64,000 nt of DNA from Piezodorus guildinii (lineage: Eukaryota > Arthropoda > Insecta > Hemiptera > Pentatomidae), in assembly GCA_023052935.1 (NCBI GenBank), contig CM041295.1, forward strand, positions 166,365,366 to 166,429,365, written 5' to 3'. Position 1 is the stretch's first letter. Every line of letters starts with the position of its first letter. The position numbers were made by a program, and so were the translations under genes. A model generated the notes under the pieces. That model made no database searches. It was not told the DNA's origin and was given only the letters and a program-made list of their open reading frames with translations. Below, piece after piece: positions 31,100-41,763 of the stretch.

Positions 31100-32725
31100 T
31101 ATTTTATTTATTTAAAAGGAGAATGGAAAAGGACTTTTTCGGTGTCATTTATGGATTTTTGGGAACTTGGATTAGGTTGGATACTAGGTTTGTTGACAAG
31201 GAGATAAGAGGGGTAATAAGAGATTTGAGCTCAGTCAGGAATGTATTCATGGTGGCTGTTATATCAGTAGAGGTGGTAGGAGGAGGAATATAGGAAATTC
31301 GGTGTGGGCTGGACTTTTGGGTATTGCTCTTAGGTTGAGTGGAAGGGTTATGTAGATATTGGTATTGAGGGTAGGAATCTTGAGATTGGGGTTGTGGTTG
31401 AGCCTGCGTTGGGCGAGAGATTGTGGTGTAACATTTTCTGCCAGCATTTGAGCATATGAGACCCCTGAGTTGACGGTTCTGGAGGGTTTCCTTAGCGGTC
31501 TAGGGACTACGTCTTGACGAGGTGCTACCTGCACTCTTGACTTTAAGAACTTGTAGGTCTGACACCCCTTGTAGTTAGCTGGATTTCCTCGGCGACAGAG
31601 TGCGCAAACTGCAGGAGTTTGTCTAGTTTTTGATCATTCCTCCGTCTTATGCTGTCCTCCATATCTGACACAGCGGGATAGATGGTGGCAGTACCGTTTC
31701 GTATGTCCGTAAGCTTTGCAGTTATGACACTGAACTATGTCTTTCTTGATGTAAGGTTTTTCTAATACAACTCTTGTGTAACAGAGGCGGTTGACAGAAT
31801 ACATGTTTTAAACCCCGGGGGATCTTTCAAGATCTACAAAAAAGAGAGGTAAGGGTATTTTGTTTCTTTGACCGGGCTGTTCTCTATTTTCTTTTGTGAC
31901 ATTTACGATTTGTCGAATTTCGAATCCCATGGAGGTCAGTTCTTCTTTGATGTCATCAGTAGGCGTCGAGGGGTGCAGATGTCTTATCACTACCCTAAGT
32001 GCTCTATCTTGTTGGAGCTGATATGTATGAAAGTCAGCTTTCGTGTCACACAAATATTTGACAATTTTTCTGTATGTCTCTGGAGTGTCTGGCAGTAATT
32101 TTGTGTCATTTGTACGGCTGATACAAATGTACGTTCCAGACCCCGCAACATTATTTAATTGTTGACAGAGTAATTGAAATTTTTTTATGAACATTGGAGG
32201 CGGTTTAGCCTGCCTGGGAGCTGGTGCTGCCTCCATGCTGTCTTCGGGGGTGTTAGATAACGTCTGATATGGGTTGGGGGTGAAGAAAGGAGATTCTTCT
32301 GTCGTGACCTGAGTAGAGGTGCCCGGTCGGGGCTCCATATTTTCAACTGAGCTGCTGGGTGTTACAGTGTTAACACTCTTACAATTTGATTTTCTCGACT
32401 TATTTTTTGGAGGAGAATTAGTAGTAGTTGTCCCTAAGCTCTTACTTCTTTTACTGGAAGACGCTTTGCTTGACATCACCATATGAAAATATCTCATATC
32501 ATATTGGCTCCGAGCGATAAACTGATATAGTGTAGAAAGGCGGATATGAAAAAAAAAAAAAAAAAAAAAAAAACTGTCCAGAAGACGTAATTAATCTCGT
32601 AGGCGCGGAGAAAACTGACTGACGTGAAGATAACCTCTCTCTTGGGCCACTGAAAGCTTACTGGCCTAAGTGGGAGTGGGGAGCAAGATGTCCAGTACCC
32701 GCCTAGCCTAATACTCACAAACTAT
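31100..32725 (-). mobile_element. Jockey-type LINE, ORF1 part (3' truncated)
   Basis: The minus strand holds a 5' UTR (about 32500-32725, with an A/T homopolymer at 32550-32572), ORF1 and the first codons of ORF2. It then breaks off near 31110 into a TAAATAAATAAAATAAATGA repeat. Losing the 3' end is unusual for LINEs, which normally lose the 5' end, so a later deletion is likely. The ORF1 stop and ORF2 start are arranged as TAAATG, as in the copy at 61456. Confidence 0.8.
31149..32497 (-). pseudogene. Jockey ORF1 (gag-like), frameshifted
   Basis: An RNA-binding nucleocapsid-like protein. The first 229 codons are open: a basic Ser-rich N-terminus (MSSKASSSKRSKSLG), a Pro-rich linker, then the PRE/C2HC-associated domain (FHTYQLQQDRALRVVIRHLH, TDDIKEELTSMGFEIRQIVN, LPLFFVDLE). 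After a frameshift near 31810 the minus strand continues with IVQCHNCKAYGHTKRYCHHL, a CCHC knuckle, and a second knuckle region ending CALCRRGNPANYKGCQ. The start at 32497 (MRYFHMVMSSK) matches the start of the copy at 60249 (MRYFHQEMSSK), which supports it. Confidence 0.88.
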
Positions 32726-33486
32726 TATTGTACAGAAAAATACAACTTAGTAATTAAGTGATTACTCACAGATTGTAGGTTCAAATGAGAATACAGGTGA
32801 TGTAATTTGATTACACTAAGTTCATTACTTGAAATATAACTATATCACTAAGAAATAATGAAGCATTAGAGAGACGAGATATCATGTGGTTGTTAATGAC
32901 ACTAGCGCTTGCGCAGAACTGTAAACAAATTTAGAAACACAAATAAATTGTTAAAGAATTATTTACATTTGATTTTTATAAAAAGATGCTATTAAATATT
33001 ATGTTATAATATTATCTACCAAATTCCTTAAGTTTTTTCGGCTTTTCATCACTCCGTGATATAATAAGGTGACCAGATTTTTAGCGGGACAACTCTGATG
33101 GAGGGGGGGAGGGGCTATCAACAAAAAAATTTCTTACAGAATAAAAATAATATCTTAATATTTTTTTTATTTTTAACATAAGTACAATTTATACATACCA
33201 AAAATGTATAATATTTTATTCCTTGTTATGTTTTTTATTTGATTGAAATTTTTTCATTAAATTATTGTCATTTTTTAAAATATTGTAAAAAATCATCACA
33301 AGAATTTTCAAATTATATTATATAAAATGGCTTTCAAAGTTCAAACACTTAATTTTGATTTTTATGATGTCCACATTTGACTTGACTGTAGAAAAACTTA
33401 TAATTATATGTTTAATTCTTAAACATAAATTTAAATTATAAATTAATTTGTGATTATCTAACTGTTCTTTAGTAAATTACAATATT
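32726..33486. other. AT-rich spacer
   Basis: No gene seen. A GTGACCAGATTTTTAGCGGG string near 33070 followed by a G-run looks like a decayed transposon end, but no partner was found. Confidence 0.4.
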
Positions 33487-33490
33487 ATAT

Positions 33491-33978
33491 TGTAACAAGT
33501 TTTTAATTTTCCCGCTCGGTTTTCGTCCGCCCGGTGTCTTAAACTTGAGCCTATATATGGAAACGTACAGTGTGGCTGCCTAGGATAAGTACAGATGAGA
33601 TGGGGAATTCCGCGATTTTAAGCCATTCCCGTAGAAAGTCTCGTACCGAATAGATGGATGGAAGTACCGAGTTAGCAGGGAAGCAACCAGGAGCAGTTTA
33701 AGGCTATTTATATTTAATTTATCGTCATATATATTTAATATACCCAGCGGTAAGGATCCTCTTCTGTTAACTTTACTTTGAAGATTATTTAATATTATTT
33801 CCTTTTTTTTTTTTTTTTTAAACTGATTATTATTTAATTAATTTTAGTTGGTGTTATGGTAGAATTTTTTTTTTTGGCCGTATGCTTGTATGCCGCTGAC
33901 AAAGGAAATAAAGTTTAACATCGAAAATAATTTTATTTTCTATGAAGGACCTGGACCTTAACCATTAACCATGTCACA
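33491..33978 (+). repeat. 5' LTR
   Basis: 488 bp, TGTAACAAGTTTTTAATTTT to CATTAACCATGTCACA, with the canonical TG...CA ends. The TATATATGG near 33551 is a promoter-box candidate and GGAAATAAAG near 33904 a polyadenylation candidate. It matches the 3' LTR apart from indels. Confidence 0.95.
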
Positions 33979-33984
33979 AATCTA

Positions 33985-34002
33985 TGGTGCCCGAGACCAG
34001 GA
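33985..34002 (+). promoter_or_regulatory. Primer-binding site candidate
   Basis: TGGTGCCCGAGACCAGGA begins six bases after the LTR. TGG at the start is expected, because tRNA 3' ends are CCA. The matching tRNA was not identified. Confidence 0.45.
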
Positions 34003-35008
34003 CAAGGAGATTTTTAAGTTAAGTGCTGACTTTAATGGTTATATTTTGTTAAAAGAAAATGAATAATACATTAGAGGAATTAAGTGACACTATTTGCATA
34101 AGGATTGCAGTAATTCGCAAGCATGTTATTCGGTATAGTCAATTGCATCAACAAAGTTAAGACTTTTATATAAATTATGATTATCGTATCGAAGGAAAAC
34201 AAACATTTGATTTTTTTTTATTTTAAAAATTGTAATATATTCCGTAAAACTTTATTGTATCGACAAAATATTTCTATATTGTTCTAATTAGGAAGAAAAA
34301 CATTTAATTTTTTTTTAATTTCAAAATGGTAATATATCTTCCGTAAAAGTTTCTTGTGTTATTTAATACATAATATTTCTATACTGATTAAAATTTTTTA
34401 TTAAAAGTGACGTTTATTAAACTGTTTTTAGTAAATTTAGACTGTTTTATTTTAATTAAAATCTCAAATTAAAAGGTTTCAAATTAGGATTTTATTTACT
34501 TGTATTTAATTAAGATTTAATAATTATGAATTTTGTGGTTGATAAGAATTATTATTATAATAACAATATTTTATTTTTTTGAAAATAACTTTAGATAACA
34601 GAGAAAATAATTTTTTGTATAAAATAATTTTTTTGTTTTTTAAATAAGGTATCTTATTAATCAAAATTTAGATTAATTAGAGTTTGAGAATAATTGTTAT
34701 TTGTTTCATTAATTTATTTCTTAAACTTTTGTTTGATAGGTTCATATAAGTTTTAAGACTTAGTTTTCCTGTTATTCAACTTGTACCTTGAATTTGTAAA
34801 GGACGCTTACCGAGTTTAATTTATATTTTGTTTAATCTTTTTTTACAGGTTTTTATTTTAATTGCCTTAAAGTAGGAATTTATTTTTTTTTTATCTTAAA
34901 GGAAAAATTTCTCCTGGTCCTATTATCGGTTTTCAGAGTGCTAGTTTATTTCTGAATTAAAAAAAAAAAAAAAAAAAAAAATGTTTACGTTTTGTTTGCT
35001 TTGCCATA
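34003..35008 (+). other. AT-rich untranslated leader of the LTR element
   Basis: About 1 kb of very AT-rich sequence without a usable frame, ending in a run of about 22 A just before gag. It is probably leader RNA carrying packaging signals. No motif can be named. Confidence 0.5.
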
Positions 35009-36358
35009 ATGGGTAATCCCGACGTCTTGATATCAGAACGGGAGGATATATTTGCTGCAGTTCAGAACATTTTTACTAATTCAAACTCCTTGAGTGTTGA
35101 TACAGTAGTTGATTTTAAACCAGTTTATGATAGGCTGGTCAATTACGAGTCGCGTTTTGAAAAGATCCAGTCCAAAATCCGTGAATACAACTCAACCGTG
35201 ACGGGTACTAAGGACAAGGTCGAAACCTCAGCTGTACAAAATTCATTTTTCGATTTAGTCGACACCACTAAAGCGAATTATTATAAATTAATTAAAACGT
35301 GTATTCCTACGGAAAAGAAAAATGATGTTTTTTCTACCCCTACTTACTCTGTTCCTCAGGAGCTACCAAGAATTGATTTACCGTCATTCTCGGGGAAATT
35401 GGAAGACTGGAATGAGTTCTATTCTCTTTTTGATTCTATGGTTCATAGAGAGAAATCTTTATCGATCATAAGAAAATTCCATTATCTAAGAAGTAGTTTA
35501 CGCGGGGAAGCTTTGTCCCTTATCTCGGGGTTCGCATTAGAGGAAATTAATTATTCCCTAGCCTATGATGCGGTAGTTGCTCGGTATCAAAATAAAAGAC
35601 GGCTAGCCCGATTTTACATTAAAAGAGTGATGGATTTTACCCCTCTAAACAATTCGTCCGCAAATAATTTGCAAAGATTTTTATCCGAACATGAAAATAA
35701 TTTTTCAGCCTTATCGGCTTTAGGCATTGAAGATATGGGGGACTTCATTAAACTCCATTTAGCCCTCACCAATTTAGACCCAGGGACCAGAAGATCGTTC
35801 GAAGAGCGGATAATGTCGACTGAGATTCCCTCTTATAGGGAATTAATAAATTTTGTCACGGAACGATCTAGAATCTCCGAGATGATGTCCCAAAAAGGCC
35901 GAGCGGAAAAATCGAATGGAAAAGAGAAATCCCGATTTACGAATCCCACTACGAATAGACAGTATAAGAAAGAATCCTCGGGAATATATAGTATTTTACC
36001 TTCGGGTTTCTCGGTGCCAACAGATACTGACGCTTCTGCCGACAAATCAAATTGTAATCCCGAATTCGAACGAATGAAAACCGAGTCAGTTGGTTGTATG
36101 GAAAGGTTATCCCCATCGACCAAAGTACAATCCAGAAATAGTTCTGAATCAATCGTCGACAATAAAAACATCTCAAAAGACTTACAGCCAGCTCTAACAG
36201 CTAAGAAATTAAATTGCTGGAATTGTGGTGGACCACATGTATATTCCAGATGTTCGCTACCTAGTAAGCTGTTCTGCTATCGTTGTGGTAGTCCAGGAGT
36301 TTCCATTCACGCCTACCCTAAATGTACTCCGGGAAATGGGCGAGGGAATCGGAAGTGA
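35009..36358 (+). CDS. gag: Gag polyprotein, DUF1759-like with two Cys-rich knuckles
   Basis: Structural protein of the retrotransposon particle, 449 codons, intact. The middle part (about residues 115-285) includes LPSFSGKLEDWNEFYSLFDS, KFHYLRSSLRGEALSLISGF and AYDAVVARYQNKR, the pattern of the DUF1759-type gag domain. That domain is best known from BEL/Pao elements but here stands before a Ty3/gypsy pol. The C-terminus has CWNCGGPHVYSRC and CYRCGSPGVSIHAYPKC, zinc-knuckle-like with the second one irregular. The ATG at 35009 follows a poly(A) run. Pol lies in the -1 frame and overlaps by 37 bases, so -1 frameshifting is the likely expression route. Confidence 0.9.
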   Translation: MGNPDVLISEREDIFAAVQNIFTNSNSLSVDTVVDFKPVYDRLVNYESRFEKIQSKIREYNSTVTGTKDKVETSAVQNSFFDLVDTTKANYYKLIKTCIPTEKKNDVFSTPTYSVPQELPRIDLPSFSGKLEDWNEFYSLFDSMVHREKSLSIIRKFHYLRSSLRGEALSLISGFALEEINYSLAYDAVVARYQNKRRLARFYIKRVMDFTPLNNSSANNLQRFLSEHENNFSALSALGIEDMGDFIKLHLALTNLDPGTRRSFEERIMSTEIPSYRELINFVTERSRISEMMSQKGRAEKSNGKEKSRFTNPTTNRQYKKESSGIYSILPSGFSVPTDTDASADKSNCNPEFERMKTESVGCMERLSPSTKVQSRNSSESIVDNKNISKDLQPALTAKKLNCWNCGGPHVYSRCSLPSKLFCYRCGSPGVSIHAYPKCTPGNGRGNRK

Positions 36359-39300
36359 GGGTCATTCCTATTCCTACAGTTTTAGCTGACCAACTAAATA
36401 CCGTTCCATATCGTATACCTTTTTGTACCGCTAAATCTGATCTCGTTTCCTCAAATGTCGCCTCGAATTCTTTAGGAAATTTTACCGTACCTCTGTATCC
36501 CGTATCGTTCCCTAAACAGCTCTACATGGTTTTCCAAATAGGAAAACAGTGCCGAAGAGGGTTGAATTACTTGGCCCTATTTGACCCTGGTTCAACCACC
36601 TCATTCGTTAGACCAGAAGGGATTAAAATTCTCCTTCAACTGGGTTATGTCGTTGAGGAAATTCCCGAGTTTAATTATTTGTGTCCTAATGGAAGTACCA
36701 GTATTGTGGATAAAATATTATCTATTCCAATTACTGTTGGAGGTAGGTCGTACGACATAATACTGTATGCTTTAACATCACTTCCATTTATGTTTTTGTT
36801 TGGATTAGATTTTATAGTTAATTCTAATATGTGCATGAATTTTCGTGAAGCAACCTGGTGGTTTCAAGACGATCCTAGCCATAAGTTTTCGTTCCGTCAA
36901 GATGTTCCAATAGAGGAAAGGGAAACATCAATTTGTGGTATTAATTCACTTAGTTCCTCAGAAAAGTTAGATCTGGATAAGATAGTTTGTGAAGGTTTGC
37001 TAACTCTCCAAGATTCTCCGGGATTAACAACCCGTATAAGACATAAGATAGATGTTATGGGTGCTCAACCTATTAGGCAACGCTCCTACCACTACTCGCC
37101 TAAAGTTCTTGATGCAATGTACCAGGAACTTGATCGGATGTTAGAAGAAGGCTTAGTTGAGCCTTGCCAATCTCCATGGTCATCTCCGGTAGTCATGGTT
37201 CGCAAGGGATTGGGTGACCGTTTCTGAGTCGATTTTCGCAAGGTAAACGAAGTTACTTGTTAAGATTCATATCCCATGCCAAATATGACTTCTGTTTTAG
37301 ACGGACTTAGACAAGCGAGATATCTGTCCAAATTTGACCTTAAGCAGGCATTTCTGCAAGTACCACTAGCTGACGAATCTAGTAAAGAGATTACAGCGTT
37401 TACAGTTCCGGGCAGAGGGTTATTTAGGTTTAAAGTTATGCCTTTTGGGCTAACCAATTCACCTGCTACCTTTCAGAGGTTAGCCGATGCTATATTTGGA
37501 CCCGAACTATACCCGTACGTTGTGGTTTTCCTAGACGATATTTTGGTTTGCACGCCATATTTTAAATTGCATTTAGACATGCTTAAGGAAGTATTTCGTC
37601 GACTTAAAGCTTCAGGGTTGCGTATTAACCCCGATAAATGCAAATTTGGGTGTAAAGAAGTTAGATACTTAGGGTATTTAGTTAATAGCGAAGGCCTGAG
37701 CGTTGATCCAGACAAAGTAAGTTCCATTACTTCGATCCCTCCTCCCACTAATGTTGGGCAACTTAGAAGGTTCCTTGGAATGGCTGGATGGTATCGCCGT
37801 TTTATAAAAGATTTTTCAGCGGTTGTCTCTTCCCTTACATCCTTGCTCAAACGCAAAACTAAATGGATATGGTCAGGAGAGCAGGAAGCCTCTTTCAATG
37901 CTCTCAAGTCAGCACTGACTGAAGCACCAATATTAGCAAGGCCCGATTTCGAGCAGCCTTTTCATCTACAGACCGATGCCAGTGATACAGGTCTTGGAGC
38001 TGTCTTAACACAGATACAAGATGGCGAAGAAAGGGTTATCGCTTTTTTCTCACGTACCCTCAGTCCACCTGAAAGAAATTATACCGTCACCGAAAAGGAA
38101 TGCCTGGCAGTCCTGTTTGGTATCGAAAAGAATCAGCATTACTTGGAGGGATATTCCTTTACCGTTATAACGGACGATGCCAGTCTTAAGTGGCTTCTAA
38201 ATTTGAAGAACCCTTCGGGTCATTTGGCTAGATGGGCTCTTCGGTTACAACCGTATAATTACAAAGTGGAATACCGTAAGGGCAAACTGAATACAGTGGC
38301 CGATGCATTATCCAGAATTGCCGCAATAACTGTTTTATCTACTGGTATCGATCATGGCTCCTCTTCCAATGATATTTCGTCTTCGGGAACCCCTATATCG
38401 TCTGATGAATGGTACGATCAGAAATTTTACAGAGTCCAAAAGTCCCCAGAATTTCACCCTGGCTGGTTGATAAAGGACGGGCAGTTACTGTATCATCGGA
38501 AGAACTCTTTGAAAGGAGAGTTGGAGGACCCCAGTGAGGAGTGGAAAGTGGTTGTTCCAAGACACCTGCGGAGATCTATAATATATGATAATCATGATCT
38601 TCCTCAGTCTGGCCACTTAGGGATTGATAAGACGTTCGTGCGGGTTAGCAGACTATATTATTGGCCGGGTCTTTATTCGGATATAGGCCAATATGTGAGA
38701 CAGTGTGAGTTGTGTTAAAAAGTAAAACCCAGAAATACACCACCTCGTGGATTGATGTACCCTCGCTATAACAAGCAGCCGTGGGAAATCGTTTCTCTCG
38801 ACATTATGGGTCCCTATCCTAGAAGCACTAAAGGCAACGTTTATCTCCTAGTTTTCGTCGATTTATTTAGCCAATGGGTGGAATTGTGTCCCATTAGGAA
38901 AGCTACCTCTTTGGTTATAGTGTCCAAATTAAAGTCGCGAATATTATATAGGTATGGTGCACCTAGGAAATTAATTTCCGACAATGCAAAGAACTTTGTG
39001 AGTAATCTTGTTGATGAAGTAGCTAAGGAGTTCGGAATCAAGAGGGAGACTACTCCTCTTTATCACTCACAGGCAAATCCCACAGAACGGTCTAACCATA
39101 CTATAAAGCAACTTATCGTCACGTATCTTGGGAAAAAACACCAACGCTGGGACGAGAAGTTAGGAGAGATCCAATTTGCATTGAATTCCGCAGTTCAGGA
39201 CTCGACCAAGTTCAGCCCTGCTTTCTTAAATTTCGGTAGAGAGCTAAGGCCTTTACACCAAGTTCTCGAGGGAGATATTCTAGCAGCTCGCGAAGAAGAA

Positions 39301-39630
39301 CAGACTCGTTGGGCGGCAAAAGTGGCCAAATTGCCTGAAGTTCATTATGTCGCTGAGGAAAATTATCTTAAAGCAAGCATAAATCAGAGTAGTCGTTATA
39401 ATTTGAGACGCCGGAAAGATCGTTTCCATCCGAGAGATCAGGTTTTAAAAATGACTTTTCAGTTATCTTCAGCAGCAGATAAACTCGCAGCTAAACTTAA
39501 CCCCAAGTATGGAGGCCCTTATACAGTTGTCTCAGTTACGGGTGGCGGATCGTGTAAGTTAAGGGATCAGAATGGAAAGTTCGTAGGTTTATGGCATCCA
39601 TCGAAGCTTAAGTTATTCCAAACCACCTGA
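36322..39630 (+). pseudogene. pol: Pol polyprotein (protease, RT, RNase H, integrase), three in-frame stops
   Basis: A single frame, -1 to gag. Protease is marked by LFDPGSTTSFV, with DPGST in place of the usual D(S/T)G. RT shows KFDLKQAFLQVPL, MPFGLTNSPATFQRL and the catalytic VVFLDDILV. RNase H begins LQTDASDTGLGAVL. Integrase has an HHCC zinc module (GHLGIDKTFV with CELC), then DIMGPY, SDNAKNF and PTERSNH for the D,D,E triad, and a C-terminal GPYTVVS module. Stops lie at 37225-37227 (TGA) and 37261-37263 (TAA), both before RT motif KFDLKQ, and at 38716-38718 (TAA) after the zinc module. This copy cannot make full-length Pol. Confidence 0.95.
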
Positions 39631-39643
39631 CGGACTTACCCGC

Positions 39644-39655
39644 TGGAGGGGAGTG
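39644..39655 (+). promoter_or_regulatory. Polypurine tract
   Basis: GGAGGGGAGTG lies directly before the 3' LTR; it is the plus-strand primer site for reverse transcription. It is purine-rich and directly adjacent to the TG of the LTR. Confidence 0.75.
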
Positions 39656-40128
39656 TGTAACAAGTTTTTAATTTTCCCGCTCGGTTTTCGTCCGCCCGGT
39701 GTCTTAAACTTGAGCCTATATATGGAAACGTACAGTGTCGCTGCCTAGTAATAGGGAATTCCGCGATTTTAAGCCATTCCCGTAGAAAGTCTCGTACCGA
39801 TGAGATGGATGGAAGTACCGAGTTAGCAGGGAAGCAACCAGGAGCAGTTTAAGGCTATTTCTATTTAATTTATCGTCATATACCCAGCGGTAAGGATCCT
39901 CTGTTAACTTTACTTTGAAGATTATTTGATATTATTTCCTTTTTTTTTTTTTTTTTTAAAACTGATTATTATTTAATTAATTTTAGTTGGTGTTATGGTA
40001 GAATTTTTTTTTTTTTTTTGCCGTATACTTGTAATAAATAAATAATATATAACATAAATAAAGTATAACATCGAAAATAATTTTATTTTCTATGAAGGAC
40101 CTGGACCTTAATCATTAACCATGTCACA
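39656..40128 (+). repeat. 3' LTR
   Basis: 473 bp with the same ends as the 5' LTR (TGTAACAAGT to CATGTCACA). It lacks about 14 bases after GCTGCCTAG and 11 bases of the ATATATTTAATAT region relative to the 5' copy. It has AATAAATAAATAATATATAA where the 5' copy has a different sequence. Confidence 0.95.
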
Positions 40129-40269
40129 ATATTTTTACGAGAATTTAAAAAATTACTAAAATGTTATAAACACATACAGTACAAAAATGTGTTTCACATC
40201 GGCAAAATTTCGACGAATTAATTTGCCTTAAACTTAATTTACATGAACATATTTTATTGTTGTTTGTAA

Positions 40270-40690
40270 CGAAATTAGTTTGATTGACTTTAAATATTGG
40301 CACACCCCAACGTATTTCCTATTAATTCGCTCCTACCTAACTGATAGAACCTTCCAAGTTCAACATAATCTCTCCTACTCATCCGTATTAATCCAATCAG
40401 CCGGTGTACCTCAAGGTAGTATCCTGGGTCCGATCCTTTATACAGTGTATACAGCTGACATTCCTATCCAACCAAGCACTATCCTTACTACCTACGCTGT
40501 GAGACACATGTGTGTTATGTTATCTCTGAATAATGATCCTGTTGTTGCATCCCGGATCCTACAGAACCATCTTTCAGCCATCAAAGAATGGTGTCAGAAC
40601 TGGAGAATCAAAATAAATCCTAATAAATCACATCAAATAACCTTCACTCTACGACGCAAACCTATGACTTCCTGCCCCACCGATTAGTTA
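40270..40690 (+). pseudogene. Jockey reverse transcriptase fragment with destroyed catalytic box
   Basis: An open stretch of 135 codons covering RT motifs: LIRSYLTDRTFQVQHNLSYS, SAGVPQGSILGPILYTVY, then ENWRIKINPNKS-type sequence. Where the other copies have YADDTCVLS, this one reads YAVRHMCVMLS, so both catalytic aspartates are lost. It ends at SCPTD, where the other copies continue with VSFNNTPL. No 5' or 3' end is attached. It lies between the LTR element and the exon candidate at 40819. Confidence 0.88.
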
Positions 40691-40818
40691 TAAAACCTCA
40701 CTTATTCAAGACATAAAATCATTTCGGGATTACACAGAATGTGTAAAATATTTGAAATCATTATGATTTTCTAAATTATACTTCTGATTCATACATACAA
40801 TGTTTTCATAGATTTTAC

Positions 40819-41040
40819 CTCATACTTTCCTAATGGGTCTGAGTATCCTAAACCATTGCTCCTTATAGTTAAGGTTAAATTGAAAAACCAACTTTTGACA
40901 TTGGGAGTGCACTTTTGACTTGACAGGTTTTCACCCCAATTTATGTAACCAGAAGGCGCTCTCAACGTTTTCCAGCAGAGTTGGTGCATCGCTCTTCTCA
41001 ATTGATTCAATGAGTTAGTAAAAAGTCCTCTGATTCCAAT
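40819..41040 (-). CDS. Candidate internal exon of an unrecognised host gene (B)
   Basis: Minus-strand acceptor ATAATTTTATTTTAG (AG at 41042-41041) and donor (TATGAG followed by GTAAAA, GT at 40818-40817). The 222-bp exon is exactly 74 codons, phase 0 at both ends: IGIRGLFTNSLNQLRRAMHQ, LCWKTLRAPSGYINWGENLS, SWFFNLTLTIRSNGLGYSDP, ending LGKYE. It joins in frame to the exon at 30357-30622 (starting EEIL) and from the exon at 59404-59568. The amino acid pattern is that of a conserved cellular protein; the family was not recognised. Confidence 0.72.
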
Positions 41041-41329
41041 CTAAAATAAAATTATAAGAAGATTAGTTGATACTGCGGTTAAAAATTTAAAAAAAGCGAG
41101 AGCAATGTTTTATTTTAGAATAAAACAAAACAATGCTGCCCTAATATATAGTCACTACGCGTACTTATTTATCTAAAACCACAGTATATTTGTTTAGTTA
41201 TAATTCAGCTAATTTAAGATTGCATTATGTTAATACCAATTATTACTTTTTGATTATATTCTTCTATATTAGATTCTGTATATATTATGTAGATTCTATA
41301 TTTATTTTTACTTTCACTTGCCTATGCAT

Positions 41330-41612
41330 ATAATGAGGGAGAGTATGGCAATAGTGAAAATTTTATAATTAAAGTTTTCAAACAGAAATACACGCTCTAG
41401 GGTCCCCCAAGTCCCGCGAAAAGGTGTGGGGTGTGTGTGTCTTGCACGAAACTGAAAAGTCGTATGAAACTGAAATTACATATTTAAAACAACTATACGC
41501 CCGAGATGTTACTGCAACGTTTTCGTAAACATTGAAAAAACAGAAGAGCCACTTTATACCATATATTTTGCACTTTTTTCGCAATTTTGTTCAAAACTGC
41601 TTAAACGATTTC
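41330..41612 (-). repeat. Dispersed repeat copy, matches 56480-56735
   Basis: On the minus strand AGTGCAAAATATATGGTATA, AAAGTGGCTCTTCTG, AACGTTGCAGTAACATCTC and GGACCCTAGAGCGTGT follow each other. The plus strand at 56480-56735 has matching segments (AGGTGCAAACTGCACAGAAT, AAAGTGGCTTTTCTG, AGGTTGCTGTAACATCTC, GGGACCCTAGAGCGTAT). It is an interspersed repeat in opposite orientations. No coding function or known class was recognised. Confidence 0.65.
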
Positions 41613-41763
41613 GTTTTTTTTTTGTTTTTTTTTAAATATTTTATTAATATTTACAACTGTACATACAATATATACAACAAGTAAATGGGCTAATTTACAT
41701 TTATGGGCGTGATAATGTCTTGTGAAGAAACTACCCAGTGGTAGCACTTCAAAGTCAATTTAA

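Larger units (their letters stand above)
33491..40128 (+). mobile_element. Ty3/gypsy LTR retrotransposon, full length but inactive
   Basis: 6.64 kb: 5' LTR, primer-binding region, 1-kb AT-rich leader, gag, pol (protease, RT, RNase H, integrase), polypurine tract, 3' LTR. It is bounded by the 4-bp duplication ATAT (33487-33490 and 40129-40132). No env-like frame is present between integrase and the 3' LTR (25 bases). Pol is broken by three in-frame stops. The two LTRs differ by several indels, including a roughly 14-bp difference after GCTGCCTAG and an 11-bp difference near TATACCCAGCGG, so the insertion is not recent. Confidence 0.96.

Noticed and set aside
31868..32098. 76-codon plus-strand frame
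   Set aside because: Antisense shadow of Jockey ORF1.
37473..37907. 144-codon minus-strand frame opposite the LTR element's RT
   Set aside because: Shadow of the pol coding strand, which has clear RT motifs.
39631..39655. An env gene downstream of integrase in the LTR element
   Set aside because: Only 25 bases separate the pol stop from the 3' LTR, so there is no room for one.
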